Origin: an uncultured Roseobacter sp.
GTDB lineage: Bacteria > Pseudomonadota > Alphaproteobacteria > Rhodobacterales > Rhodobacteraceae
Reading direction: 5' to 3'
Assembly (NCBI RefSeq): GCF_947499265.1
Contig: NZ_CANMNK010000001.1
Coordinates: 829,001-893,000 of the forward strand
Length of the DNA: 64,000 nt
Of this stretch, positions 1-7,859 are shown in pieces. The notes beneath the pieces are model-generated. The model did no database searches. It was not told where the DNA came from and was given only the letters and a program-made list of their open reading frames with translations. Within the stretch, counting starts at the first letter, position 1, and each line of letters starts with the position of its first letter. The position numbers and the translations under genes are program-made.

Positions 1-250
1 CAACGGTGCGGGCCACGTCGCCCATGGTAAAGCCACCGTGCAGGAGTAGAATAAAATCAACACCTTGCGCTCTGCACGCCGCAAGCGCCGTTTCGGTTTG
101 CCGTGCATCCATCGGGATGTCCGCGTGCACATAAAGCGCCACATCTTCAGCGTCACAAAGGGAACCCAAAGCAGCCTCAGCCGCATCCCAAACCCCGTGC
201 TTTTCCGGGAAATAGCTGGGCAGTGACGCGCGGATCAGTCCTAGTTTCAT
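1..250 (-). CDS. L-fucose/L-arabinose isomerase-like protein (N-terminal part, cut by window edge)
   Basis: Reverse-strand frame that starts at an ATG at 248-250 and runs off the window after 83 codons. The visible start reads MKLGLIRASLPSYFPEK, and a later part ends in a hydrophobic strand followed by HGGFTMGD. This alternation resembles the N-terminal Rossmann-like domain of the fucose/arabinose isomerase superfamily, which interconverts aldoses and ketoses. It is the last visible gene of the carbohydrate operon, 10 bases after the dehydrogenase stop. The family call rests only on the N-terminus, because the metal-binding residues lie outside the window. Confidence 0.5.
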   Translation of the reverse strand, partial: MKLGLIRASLPSYFPEKHGVWDAAEAALGSLCDAEDVALYVHADIPMDARQTETALAACRAQGVDFILLLHGGFTMGDVARTV

Positions 251-260
251 CGTATCATCC

Positions 261-1025
261 TCAGATCCGCAGATAGCCGCCGTCGACAACCAGCGACGTT
301 CCCATCACATATTTCGCCAAATCGGACGCGAGGTAAACACAGGCATCTGCTACCTCTTCAGGCTCGCCCCACCGCCGCGCCGGGATCATGTCCAGATACC
401 CCTCGCCGGTCTCGGTGCCGATCACAGGATCGTCCTCGATGTTCATTTGGGTGCGCATGATGCCGGGGTTCACATTGTTGACGCGGATGCCCATCGGCCC
501 CAATTCATCGGCCAGCGAATAGGTCAAAAGGCGTACGGCGCCCTTGGACATGTTGTAATGCGAAAACCCGCCAGTGCCGCGCATTCCGGCGATTGAGCAC
601 ATATTGATGATGACGCCGCTCTTGCGTTTTACCATGGCGCGTGCGGCCATTTGCGATCCGAAAAATACGCTTTTGACATTGACGTCCTGCATGCGGTGAA
701 AGGTTTCTTCGGTTGCCTTCAAGATGGGTTCCTTCTGCAAGATACCGGCATTGTTGACCATGATATCCAGCCCGCCCCAGGCCTCGGCCGTGGCAACCAA
801 CGCCTCCAGTTCATCGATCTTGCTGACATCACAAGAAACGAACTTAGCCGCGCCTGGGGACTTTGCGTTTATGACATCTGCCGTGGGGGTGCCGCCTTCG
901 CGACCGACTTCCTTCAGATCCGCGACGATCATTTTGGCGCCTTGCGCGACGAAGGCCTCTGCGATGGCCCGGCCGTTGCCGCTTGATCCACCGGTGACGA
1001 TCGCGATTTTGTCTTTCAGGAGCAT
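261..1025 (-). CDS. SDR family NAD(P)-dependent oxidoreductase
   Basis: 254-residue classical short-chain dehydrogenase. The dinucleotide-binding TGGSSGNG lies at residues 11-18, NNAG at 91-94, the catalytic Ser at 144 and YNMSK at 157-161, so the active site is complete. The protein ends in the usual VDGGYLRI tail. An acidic residue (Asp36) near the end of the second strand favours NAD over NADP, but this is only an inference. The ATG sits directly before the aldolase stop, so it is translated with the operon. It probably oxidises a polyol or sugar intermediate handled by the neighbouring kinase, epimerase and aldolase. The exact substrate cannot be read from the sequence. Confidence 0.9.
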   Translation of the reverse strand: MLLKDKIAIVTGGSSGNGRAIAEAFVAQGAKMIVADLKEVGREGGTPTADVINAKSPGAAKFVSCDVSKIDELEALVATAEAWGGLDIMVNNAGILQKEPILKATEETFHRMQDVNVKSVFFGSQMAARAMVKRKSGVIINMCSIAGMRGTGGFSHYNMSKGAVRLLTYSLADELGPMGIRVNNVNPGIMRTQMNIEDDPVIGTETGEGYLDMIPARRWGEPEEVADACVYLASDLAKYVMGTSLVVDGGYLRI

Positions 1026-1931
1026 TCAGGCCTTCCTTTCCAATGCAGCAATCAACCGGTGCAGACGATCCCGCCCGGTTTGGTCCAGCCAATTGCGCAG
1101 CGCGCGCTCCCCCTCTGCGCCGAAGACCGCGACCCCATCAGACCAGATCGCGCGCCCGCACATGAAGCCTGCAAAGTCGACTTCGGCTTCCACAGCCAGC
1201 TTCAAGGAGGCTTCGAACCGGTCAAACGTGACACCGGCGCTGAGATAAACGAGATCGATGCCATTTGCCGCTTCCGCCGCTTGCTGGAAAGCCTCCAGCG
1301 CCTGTGTACGAGACATTTGCCCAGTCCCAAACCCTTCGACAAAATTCAGATCGACGGGAACCTCAACTTTCAACACATCCACCTGAAATTTGGGGTCGGC
1401 GAACGCTGCCGTCGCGCGCCGCACCAGATCAGGCTTGAGCGCTGCAAAATCCTCGCCACCGGGTGTGACGTCAGGGTGATAGACCAAAGGCTCCATGAGG
1501 TACCGGATGCCCGCGTCGCGGCAGCGCTGACCGATATCCGCGACCAGATCATGCTTGCGTTGGTTTAGATCGGGATCATCATCCGGCGCGTAATACATGA
1601 AGAATTTCAGCTGCTTGACGCCCATACCGGGATAGTCCGAAACCTGAAAACTATCCGGCAACACTGTGATCCGGTCTGCATCCGAGATGTGATAAACGTC
1701 AGCTTCAAACGCGAGCATGCGGTCGCAGCCCGTGGGGTAGTTCTGCAACAGGTCGGGACCGCATGTTGCGTCAACAAGAACCGTGCTGGCGTCGGGTCCG
1801 AGCATTTCCAGTACCGCGCGTTTGAACGTCAACAGATCATCAGATTTGGCATCGCTCCCCCGCGCCGCGCGAATGCTGGCCTCCAACCCGCTGCCGGCAT
1901 CGACAGCCACACCATGAATCCTGTCCGGCAT
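1026..1931 (-). CDS. LacD-like class I aldolase (tagatose 1,6-bisphosphate aldolase family)
   Basis: 301-residue TIM-barrel aldolase related to LacD. The segment VDVLKVEVPVD around residues 184-194 contains Lys188, the likely Schiff-base lysine. KQLKFFMYY near 106-114 and LMEPLVY near 145-151 are further barrel strands typical of this group. LacD enzymes cleave ketose bisphosphates to dihydroxyacetone phosphate and an aldehyde phosphate. Here the gene follows dhaK by three bases and precedes a dehydrogenase, which fits cleavage of a phosphorylated ketose in a catabolic route. Relatives annotated as tagatose-bisphosphate aldolase act on several sugars, so the substrate is open. Confidence 0.8.
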   Translation of the reverse strand: MPDRIHGVAVDAGSGLEASIRAARGSDAKSDDLLTFKRAVLEMLGPDASTVLVDATCGPDLLQNYPTGCDRMLAFEADVYHISDADRITVLPDSFQVSDYPGMGVKQLKFFMYYAPDDDPDLNQRKHDLVADIGQRCRDAGIRYLMEPLVYHPDVTPGGEDFAALKPDLVRRATAAFADPKFQVDVLKVEVPVDLNFVEGFGTGQMSRTQALEAFQQAAEAANGIDLVYLSAGVTFDRFEASLKLAVEAEVDFAGFMCGRAIWSDGVAVFGAEGERALRNWLDQTGRDRLHRLIAALERKA

Positions 1932-1934
1932 AGC

Positions 1935-2951
1935 TCAGCCCCCCTGCGCACTGATGTGCGGAAAGTGAGGCGCCTTGTGCGGCGCGCGCCACAGCCCCAG
2001 CATCTGCGGCGTTGGCGTAAAGAGCGAAATGGAAAACCCGCCCATTTCCTGCGTGGTGGAATAGGACCCGATCATGGGAGAGACAGGTTCGATCCCCTTC
2101 TTGCCCAACTGTCTATGCACCTCGCCATGGATCGTCAGCAGTTCCATCATCGTGGTACCGCCCGCGCCGTTGACCAGAACCACCGTGGGCGTGCCGGGCT
2201 TGATCGCGCGGTCCTCCAGCAGTTCACCCAGCATATAGGCCACAAGGTCCTTCACTGGCCCGACCTTCCGGCGACCGACGCCAGGTTCGCCATGCACCCC
2301 CATACCGATGAAAACCTCATCCTCGGGCAGGGTGAACATCAGCTCGCCGGTCAGCGGCGACACACCGGGCGAGACAGCCGCCCCCAATGTCCGTGTGGCA
2401 GCGCGAACCTCAGCGCCAAGGGTCATCAGATCCTCAATCTGCATCCCCTCTTCTGCCGCAGCCCCAAGGATTTTATAGATGAACATGGTGCCAGCAGCGC
2501 CGCGACGCTCATCCTCCTGCCCTTTGGGTGCGGAGGAAATGTCATCGTACATCAACAGGGGTTGCACGTTCAGTCCATCATCCTGCGCCATCATCGCGGC
2601 GGCATTGCCGTTGATCACATCGCCTTCGTGACGCGAGATCAGCAGGACGGCGCCCGCATCGCCGCAGACCTCTTCGATCCCCTCAAGGATCGCATCCGGC
2701 GAGGGGGCTGCGAAAACATCGCCGACGACATTGGCGTCCAGCAACCCTTCGCCGACGAACCCCATGGCGATGGGTTCATGGCCACTGCCATTACTGATGA
2801 GCAGCGCGACCTTACCCTCTTTCGTGCGGAGCATTTTGCGGCGTACCACCCGTGGATCAGCCCCGCGACAGATAACTTCCGGATAGGCGACGACGAAACC
2901 GTCGATCATATCGTCCGGCATCCGTTCCTTGGTGTTGAAAAGCTTTTTCAC
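1935..2951 (-). CDS. dhaK: Dihydroxyacetone kinase family, substrate-binding subunit DhaK
   Basis: DhaK subunit, about 338 residues. SNGSGHEPIAMGFVGEG near residues 53-69 and the MGVHGEPG motif are present; with the chosen GTG start the histidine of MGVHGEPG is residue 220, the residue known to bind the ketone covalently in this family. I chose the GTG at 2951 because a GGAGG site lies five bases upstream, homologues begin MKKL or MKKF, and the GTG overlaps the dhaL stop as GTGA. A longer frame with ATG at 2963 is possible. DhaK and DhaL together phosphorylate dihydroxyacetone or related short ketoses such as erythrulose. No PTS partner DhaM is seen in the window. Confidence 0.93.
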   Translation of the reverse strand: MKKLFNTKERMPDDMIDGFVVAYPEVICRGADPRVVRRKMLRTKEGKVALLISNGSGHEPIAMGFVGEGLLDANVVGDVFAAPSPDAILEGIEEVCGDAGAVLLISRHEGDVINGNAAAMMAQDDGLNVQPLLMYDDISSAPKGQEDERRGAAGTMFIYKILGAAAEEGMQIEDLMTLGAEVRAATRTLGAAVSPGVSPLTGELMFTLPEDEVFIGMGVHGEPGVGRRKVGPVKDLVAYMLGELLEDRAIKPGTPTVVLVNGAGGTTMMELLTIHGEVHRQLGKKGIEPVSPMIGSYSTTQEMGGFSISLFTPTPQMLGLWRAPHKAPHFPHISAQGG

Positions 2952-3469
2952 ATGCGCCTCCATTCGGCAAAGATCGCCAACAGTTCCGCCACCGATGCGG
3001 CACCGGCATCGATATGACCGACGCCCGCGCCCTCTACATGTTTGGCGCGACCACGCTTGGCCGCCATGTCCGGTGTTGCATCCCGGCCTTTGGCCGCTGC
3101 CTGCGCGGCTGCGTCTGGCGTTGTCGCGGCGGCGGCGGGGATCAGGGCATCCAGCATCGTCTTGTCACCCGGCTGTGCCTGTCCAAGCATCGTGATCCGT
3201 TCCGCCGCCTGTGCAAGCGCCTCTCCGATTGGCGCGCCATTGGCCACCTTTTCCAGCGCCGCAACGATCTGCGCAAAAAGCGAGCCGGACGCGCCGCCTG
3301 CAGCCTTGCGAAACGCCTTTTCCGGGGCGGCATCCGCGGTCGCAGCGGCGCGCAGTCCCTTCAGGATCGTTGCCCCATGATCGCCATCGCCCGTTGCTGC
3401 ATCGAGCTGGTTCAGCTCTTGTTCGAGTGCTTCGAAGCGGGTGACGCAGAGGGCGAGAAAATCCTTCAT
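2948..3469 (-). CDS. dhaL: Dihydroxyacetone kinase family, nucleotide-binding subunit DhaL
   Basis: 173-residue all-helical kinase subunit. LDAATGDGDHGAT near residues 21-33 provides the Mg2+-binding aspartates, GGASGSLF supplies the nucleotide lid contacts, GDKTMLDAL follows, and the end contains GVGHIDAGA. These are the standard DhaL motifs, so it should bind the nucleotide and transfer phosphate to the ketose held by DhaK. Its ATG overlaps the epimerase stop by four bases and its stop overlaps the dhaK start, indicating translational coupling. Whether it uses ATP, or ADP recharged by a PTS phosphoprotein encoded elsewhere, cannot be decided here. Confidence 0.93.
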   Translation of the reverse strand: MKDFLALCVTRFEALEQELNQLDAATGDGDHGATILKGLRAAATADAAPEKAFRKAAGGASGSLFAQIVAALEKVANGAPIGEALAQAAERITMLGQAQPGDKTMLDALIPAAAATTPDAAAQAAAKGRDATPDMAAKRGRAKHVEGAGVGHIDAGAASVAELLAIFAEWRRM

Positions 3470-4302
3470 CCGAAAGTGCTTTTCATGAAGGCCAGCGCCC
3501 GGCGGGCCGCGTCGGTTGCATCCGGTTCAATGTGACGCCAGATGTTCAGATCCGCACTGGCGGGGTTGCCGGCGACCACGAACATTTCCGCGACGATCCA
3601 GCCATAATAGCCCGCATCCTCCAGACCGGCTTTGACCTGATCCCAGGGGATATGCCCCGATCCCGGCACACCGCGGTCGTTGTCGGACACATGGAAATGC
3701 GCCAGCTTTCCCTTGGCACTGGCGATGGCCGCGCGAATATCCTTTTCCTCGATGTTGAGGTGAAACGTATCAAGCAGAACGCAAACACGGTCGGACCCGG
3801 ACGCCTTGGCGATGTTAACGGCCTCATCCGCCGTGTTCACGAGATCCGTCTCGAACCGGTTGAGCATTTCGATCCCGAGCGTGACATCGTGGGCCGCCAA
3901 TGTCTCATGCAAAGACCCCAGCGCCTCGGCCGAGCGGGCTGCGCGCACGGGCTTGTTCAGCGGGTCGAACTGCCCCCAGGGCGCAAAAACCACGCCCGCC
4001 AATCCGCGCGATCCGATCCGTGCCGTGGTTTCAACGGCCCACTTCAAATAGGTGACGCCTGCCGCCCGAACATAGGCATCATCAGAGGTAATATCCTTGT
4101 CCGGTGCCAGCCCGTCGGAACAGGTGACCTGCAACCCGTGATCCCGTAGGGCTTTGCCGAGCGCCGTAGCCTTCTCATCACTCATCCCCAGAAGCGACAC
4201 CTCGATGCCGTCAAACCCAAGATCCGCTACGGTTTTCAGGATCGGGGCAATCTCATCCGTCCATCGGGCCTGCCAGAGACCGGCGTGAACGCCGTATTTC
4301 AT
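3466..4302 (-). CDS. Sugar phosphate isomerase/epimerase family (ketose 3-epimerase-like)
   Basis: 278-residue TIM barrel of the xylose-isomerase-like/AP-endonuclease superfamily. The expected metal ligands are visible: Glu145 in LGIEMLNRFE, Asp178 in LLDTFHLN, His204 in FHVSDNDRG and Glu239 in VAEMF. The spacing and the pattern GVPGSGHIPW resemble D-tagatose/D-psicose 3-epimerases. It likely epimerises or isomerises a ketose before phosphorylation by the DhaK/DhaL pair encoded next. The ATG overlaps the nucleoside-phosphorylase stop by four bases. A hydroxypyruvate-isomerase-like role is an alternative. Confidence 0.8.
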   Translation of the reverse strand: MKYGVHAGLWQARWTDEIAPILKTVADLGFDGIEVSLLGMSDEKATALGKALRDHGLQVTCSDGLAPDKDITSDDAYVRAAGVTYLKWAVETTARIGSRGLAGVVFAPWGQFDPLNKPVRAARSAEALGSLHETLAAHDVTLGIEMLNRFETDLVNTADEAVNIAKASGSDRVCVLLDTFHLNIEEKDIRAAIASAKGKLAHFHVSDNDRGVPGSGHIPWDQVKAGLEDAGYYGWIVAEMFVVAGNPASADLNIWRHIEPDATDAARRALAFMKSTFG

Positions 4303-5063
4303 GTCACTTCCTCCGTCAGCGTAAGGGCCGCGGCAAATACCGCTTCGTTGCTGATATCCAATTGGGCCAGATCTTCCGGTGTCATCGGATCCATGAACCG
4401 GCGGCCCGCTGTCAGCTCGTCCCAGACCACGACCATGGAGACACCGGGCACACCGTATTTGGCGGCAGCAGCAAGCGTTGTCGCGGTCTCCATTTCAACG
4501 CTGAGCAGCCCGGCCTTGTGCCATGTCTCATACATCTCGACGCTTTCCGCGAAGAGCGATGAGAAGGTCACATGCGGGCCGATGTGAACTCTGCGGTCTT
4601 GGGCGTCCAATGCCGATTTGGCGCGTGTGACCCAATATGGGTCTGCCGCAATTGTCTGGCCGTCCACATAGTGTTCGGCCACGCCATCCTCGCATCGGAT
4701 GACGTCTGGAATGATGATATCGCCGGGGGCCAGATGGGATTGCAGGCCACCACAGGTGCCGATCTGGATGACCAGTTTGCAGCCTAGGCAGGCAAAAATC
4801 TGGCTGAGCTCCACCGCGCGTGGCGCGCCGTATGCCATGCAGAAAACGACTTTCTTTTCTCCGTAGCGCCCCCAGAAGATATCGGGGAAGCCAAGTTCGC
4901 GCACGTCGGTCAAATGTGCCAAACGCATCGCTTGGCGTTCGGCCCGCCACCAGGAGCCTTCGAGGATGACCACGTCAGGGATATCCTCCGCGGCAAGGCC
5001 GAGGCCGGTGAGCCATTCGTCGCGGGTGACTTCGAACATGGTTCTGAAAGTTACAGCCATCAT
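4299..5063 (-). CDS. Nucleoside phosphorylase family protein
   Basis: About 254 residues of the uridine/purine nucleoside phosphorylase superfamily. VIQIGTCGGLQ, corresponding to the GTCGGL phosphate/nucleoside loop, and VEMETATTLAAAAKYG, the sugar-binding VEMExA segment, are both present. The catalytic region near the end reads VVVWDE rather than the SDH or NRT forms of well-known enzymes, so base and sugar specificity may differ. The frame opens with a GTG at 5072, but the ATG at 5063 overlaps the transporter ATPase stop as ATGA and is preferred. Its position between transporter and sugar-processing genes suggests that the imported substrate is a glycoside or nucleoside. Confidence 0.8.
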   Translation of the reverse strand: MMAVTFRTMFEVTRDEWLTGLGLAAEDIPDVVILEGSWWRAERQAMRLAHLTDVRELGFPDIFWGRYGEKKVVFCMAYGAPRAVELSQIFACLGCKLVIQIGTCGGLQSHLAPGDIIIPDVIRCEDGVAEHYVDGQTIAADPYWVTRAKSALDAQDRRVHIGPHVTFSSLFAESVEMYETWHKAGLLSVEMETATTLAAAAKYGVPGVSMVVVWDELTAGRRFMDPMTPEDLAQLDISNEAVFAAALTLTEEVT

Positions 5064-6097
5064 ATAACCCACAGTGTTGACCGAGGCAGGTGAATGGGCA
5101 GCGCGTCCCCGACAACATAGCTTTCAATTTCATTGGGGTTCACCACGGCGTCTAAGTTGGTGTCGCCGACCCGCAGCTTGAGCCGGGTTTGTGTGCCAAG
5201 GTAGATGACATCGGCGATGATCGAGGTCAGGGAGTTCTGCCCATCCGCGGCAGTGCCGATCCGCACATTTTCGGGCCGAAAGGTGAGTTTGCCAGCGCCG
5301 GCCGTGGCTCCCTCCGGCAACGACAGCTTGCCAAGCGCACAGTCAAAAACCTGGCCGTCTGACGTGCCCGGAATGAAATTATGCCCACCGAAAAACCGTG
5401 CCGTCGCCTCGTCGATGGGGCGTTTGTAGAAGACATCGGCTCGGTCGTATTGCTTCATCTGACCATCGAGGATCAGCGCCACGCGGTCCGCGAGAACCAC
5501 CGCCTCTTCCTGATCGTGGGTCACGAAGATCGTGGTGATGCCCATTTCCTGTTGCAACGAGCGGATCAGGTCGCGCATTTCAAACCGCAGATGCGCATCA
5601 AGGTTCGACAGCGGCTCATCCAGCAAGAGCACATTGGGCTGCACAATCAGCGCGCGCGCCAGTGCGACACGTTGCTGCTGCCCGCCGGACAGAGCACTGG
5701 GTTTGCGGTTGCCCAAATCCGGCAGTTTGACCAGTTCCAGCATTTCGCCCACGCGGCGTTTGATCTCTGCAGGGTCTTTTTTGCGCATCTTGAGGCCAAA
5801 ACCAACGTTGTCGGCCACGCTCATGTAGGGGAACAGCAGGTAGTTCTGAAACACCATGACCACGCCCCGATCTTCTGGCTTGTCGCGCAGGACGGAGCGG
5901 CCATCAAAGGTAACGTCGCCTGAAGTCGGCTCCAGCAGCCCGGCGATCATCTTCATCGTCGTGGTCTTGCCGCAGCCGGACGGGCCCAGCAACGCCGTCA
6001 ACTCACCGGTGGGAATTTCCAGCGACAACCGGTCCAGCGACGGGGTGGTTGCGCCAGGATAGACCTTTGTCAGCTCTTTGATCGAAACATGGGTCAA
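5060..6097 (-). CDS. ABC transporter ATP-binding protein (UgpC/PotA-like, carbohydrate type)
   Basis: 345-residue ATPase with Walker A GPSGCGKTTTMK near residue 38, Q-loop VFQNYLLFPYM, signature LSGGQQQRVALARAL, Walker B VLLLDEPLSNLD and the H-loop THDQEEA. The last ~100 residues form a TOBE-type domain. The frame starts at a TTG that overlaps the upstream permease stop as TTGA; a GGAGG lies 11 bases before it, and the resulting start MTHVSIKELTKVYPG aligns with the family. It powers import through the two permeases encoded just upstream. Confidence 0.92.
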   Translation of the reverse strand: MTHVSIKELTKVYPGATTPSLDRLSLEIPTGELTALLGPSGCGKTTTMKMIAGLLEPTSGDVTFDGRSVLRDKPEDRGVVMVFQNYLLFPYMSVADNVGFGLKMRKKDPAEIKRRVGEMLELVKLPDLGNRKPSALSGGQQQRVALARALIVQPNVLLLDEPLSNLDAHLRFEMRDLIRSLQQEMGITTIFVTHDQEEAVVLADRVALILDGQMKQYDRADVFYKRPIDEATARFFGGHNFIPGTSDGQVFDCALGKLSLPEGATAGAGKLTFRPENVRIGTAADGQNSLTSIIADVIYLGTQTRLKLRVGDTNLDAVVNPNEIESYVVGDALPIHLPRSTLWVI

Positions 6098-6918
6098 ATC
6101 TGTCCGAAGCCTCCGACAGCGCCGCTGCGACCCGAGAGGTGCTTGGCGGTGAGCAACAGGATGATGATGCCGGGCAGGATGTAGATCATGCCGATGGCAC
6201 CGGTGATGTCATTGCGGCCTGCGGTCGCGAAGTTGAAAAGCAGGAGCGGCAGGGTTTCGACCCGCCCGCCGCCGATCAGCAGGGTCAGGATGTACTGGCT
6301 CCACGACACCAGAAAGGCAAAGAGCCCACCGACGATGATGCCGGGGCGGATGGCCGGCAGGGTGACGTACCAGAAGGTCTTGAGCGGCGAGGCCCCGAGG
6401 CTGCGCGCCTGCGCCTCGAACGCCGGATCGTAATTGGCGAAGATGCCCGACATGACCAGCACCATGTAGGGCAGCGTCGGGATCAGATGCACGAGGATCA
6501 CGCCCCAGACGGTGTTGTTCAGACCCATCGAGATAAAGACCGAGTGGATGCCCAGAACGACGGCGATACCGGGGACAATCGTGGGCGCGAGGATCATCAA
6601 CTCAACAATCTCCTTACCCCGGAATTTATACATTCCCAGCGCGCGCCCCGCCGGAACACCGACCAGAATGGACAGGGCCGTCGCAGCTAAGGAAATGCCG
6701 ATGGTCAGCCAAAGGCTGTCCAGCACCCCGGCGGTGTCGGACATGGCGTATTCCCAAGCGCGCAGAGTCCAGGTTTTGGGCAAAAGATCGGGGTAGAACC
6801 AGCCGCGCGCGAAGGACCAGATGGCCAGCGGGATCAGCGGTAGGACAAGCCATGTGATCAGGACAACCCCGGTCAGAACCCGGAAGCTGCGCATTGGAAT
6901 GCTCTCGGCGTTACTCAT
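6094..6918 (-). CDS. ABC transporter permease (PotC-like)
   Basis: 274-residue inner-membrane permease with about six hydrophobic segments. The cytoplasmic EAA loop, EAQARSLGASPLKTFWYVTL, lies near residues 173-192 and contacts the ATPase. An N-terminal segment around 17-35 and the periplasmic WFYPDLLPKTWTLRAWEY stretch are typical of the second permease in spermidine/carbohydrate type importers. The ATG at 6918 lies three bases after the stop of the first permease, and the gene overlaps the ATPase start. Confidence 0.9.
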   Translation of the reverse strand: MSNAESIPMRSFRVLTGVVLITWLVLPLIPLAIWSFARGWFYPDLLPKTWTLRAWEYAMSDTAGVLDSLWLTIGISLAATALSILVGVPAGRALGMYKFRGKEIVELMILAPTIVPGIAVVLGIHSVFISMGLNNTVWGVILVHLIPTLPYMVLVMSGIFANYDPAFEAQARSLGASPLKTFWYVTLPAIRPGIIVGGLFAFLVSWSQYILTLLIGGGRVETLPLLLFNFATAGRNDITGAIGMIYILPGIIILLLTAKHLSGRSGAVGGFGQI

Positions 6919-6921
6919 GCG

Positions 6922-7794
6922 CTACCCCCTGATCCGGCGGCGCGAATAGCGCATATAGAAGTAGATCATCACCGCAGAGAGCAGGGCGATGACAATGGCC
7001 ATCGCCATGGCTTCGGGCCGCGCGGCGAGATCGACATCGGTGTATTTGCGGTAGGCCAGCACGGGCAATGCGGCGGGGAAATTCGCGCCCAGAATGGCCG
7101 GAATTTCATAGGCGCCGAAGGTGAAGGCAAAGACCATCACGCTTGCGGACAAAACGCCGGGGAAAATCAGCGGCAGCAGCACATAGCGAAAGGTTTGCCA
7201 CTTGCTGGCGCCCAGCGAGCGCGCGACACTTTCATAATCCTCACCGATGGATTGCATATTCGCCAGAACGATGACCCCGATGAAGGGGATCTCCTTCCAG
7301 ACATATTGCAGAATGATTCCAATGGCATAGGGGTCGAAAACAAGCGCTGGAAAGTCGCTGGGCCGGGCGATCATGCCGAATTCATGCGCCAGACGCGCGA
7401 AGCTGCCGGATTGCGAAAAAAGGTAGAGCATCCCGATGGCACCCACCAGATGCGGCACCGTCAGGTTGAGCTGGAACAGAAAGTTCACGATGCCCCGGCC
7501 CACGAAGCTGCGCCGTAAGAGCAGTGCCGCCCCGATGGCGAGGACCGAGGAGATCACCGTGGAGGTGAAGGCGATGTGGAAGGTCAGCAGGAAGGAGAGG
7601 TAGAATTCGCGGTCCGTGAAGACGGAGATGTAAGCGCTCAGGTCCGGTTCGGTCAGACCGATCACCGGCATATAGTTGAAGCTGCGCATCAGCCCGATCA
7701 TCAGCCCGCCAAAGAACAGCACAACGATGATGACCATGGCGGGCAGCAGCAGCAAAAAGATTTTCGTTCGGTCTGACAAATGCCCGACTTCCAT
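6922..7794 (-). CDS. ABC transporter permease (PotB-like)
   Basis: 290-residue permease with about six transmembrane segments, starting with an N-terminal helix at about residues 11-32. The EAA loop ESVARSLGASKWQTFRYVLL lies near 184-203. It ends with a basic tail, YSRRRIRG, placing the C-terminus in the cytoplasm. It is separated from the binding-protein gene by 65 bases that contain a strong hairpin, listed separately. With the next permease it forms the membrane channel of the importer. Confidence 0.9.
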   Translation of the reverse strand: MEVGHLSDRTKIFLLLLPAMVIIVVLFFGGLMIGLMRSFNYMPVIGLTEPDLSAYISVFTDREFYLSFLLTFHIAFTSTVISSVLAIGAALLLRRSFVGRGIVNFLFQLNLTVPHLVGAIGMLYLFSQSGSFARLAHEFGMIARPSDFPALVFDPYAIGIILQYVWKEIPFIGVIVLANMQSIGEDYESVARSLGASKWQTFRYVLLPLIFPGVLSASVMVFAFTFGAYEIPAILGANFPAALPVLAYRKYTDVDLAARPEAMAMAIVIALLSAVMIYFYMRYSRRRIRG

Positions 7795-7818
7795 TTGGAT
7801 CGTTTCGGTGGCGAGGGC

Positions 7819-7843
7819 CCCACGACGCAGGCTGCGTCGTGGG
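7819..7843 (-). promoter_or_regulatory. Intercistronic hairpin between binding protein and permease genes
   Basis: A perfect inverted repeat with 11-base arms at 7819-7829 and 7833-7843 and a three-base loop (an outer G-C pair could extend it to 12). It lies 16 bases after the binding-protein stop and 24 bases before the permease start. No T-run follows it on the transcribed strand. It probably protects the upstream message from 3' exonucleases or partly attenuates transcription, so that more binding protein than permease is made. Confidence 0.65.
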
Positions 7844-7859
7844 AAGGATCAGCGGGAGA

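Noticed and set aside
1689-3017. 442-codon plus-strand open frame
   Set aside because: Antisense to the aldolase and dhaK genes, which have clear family motifs; no domain in the plus-strand product.
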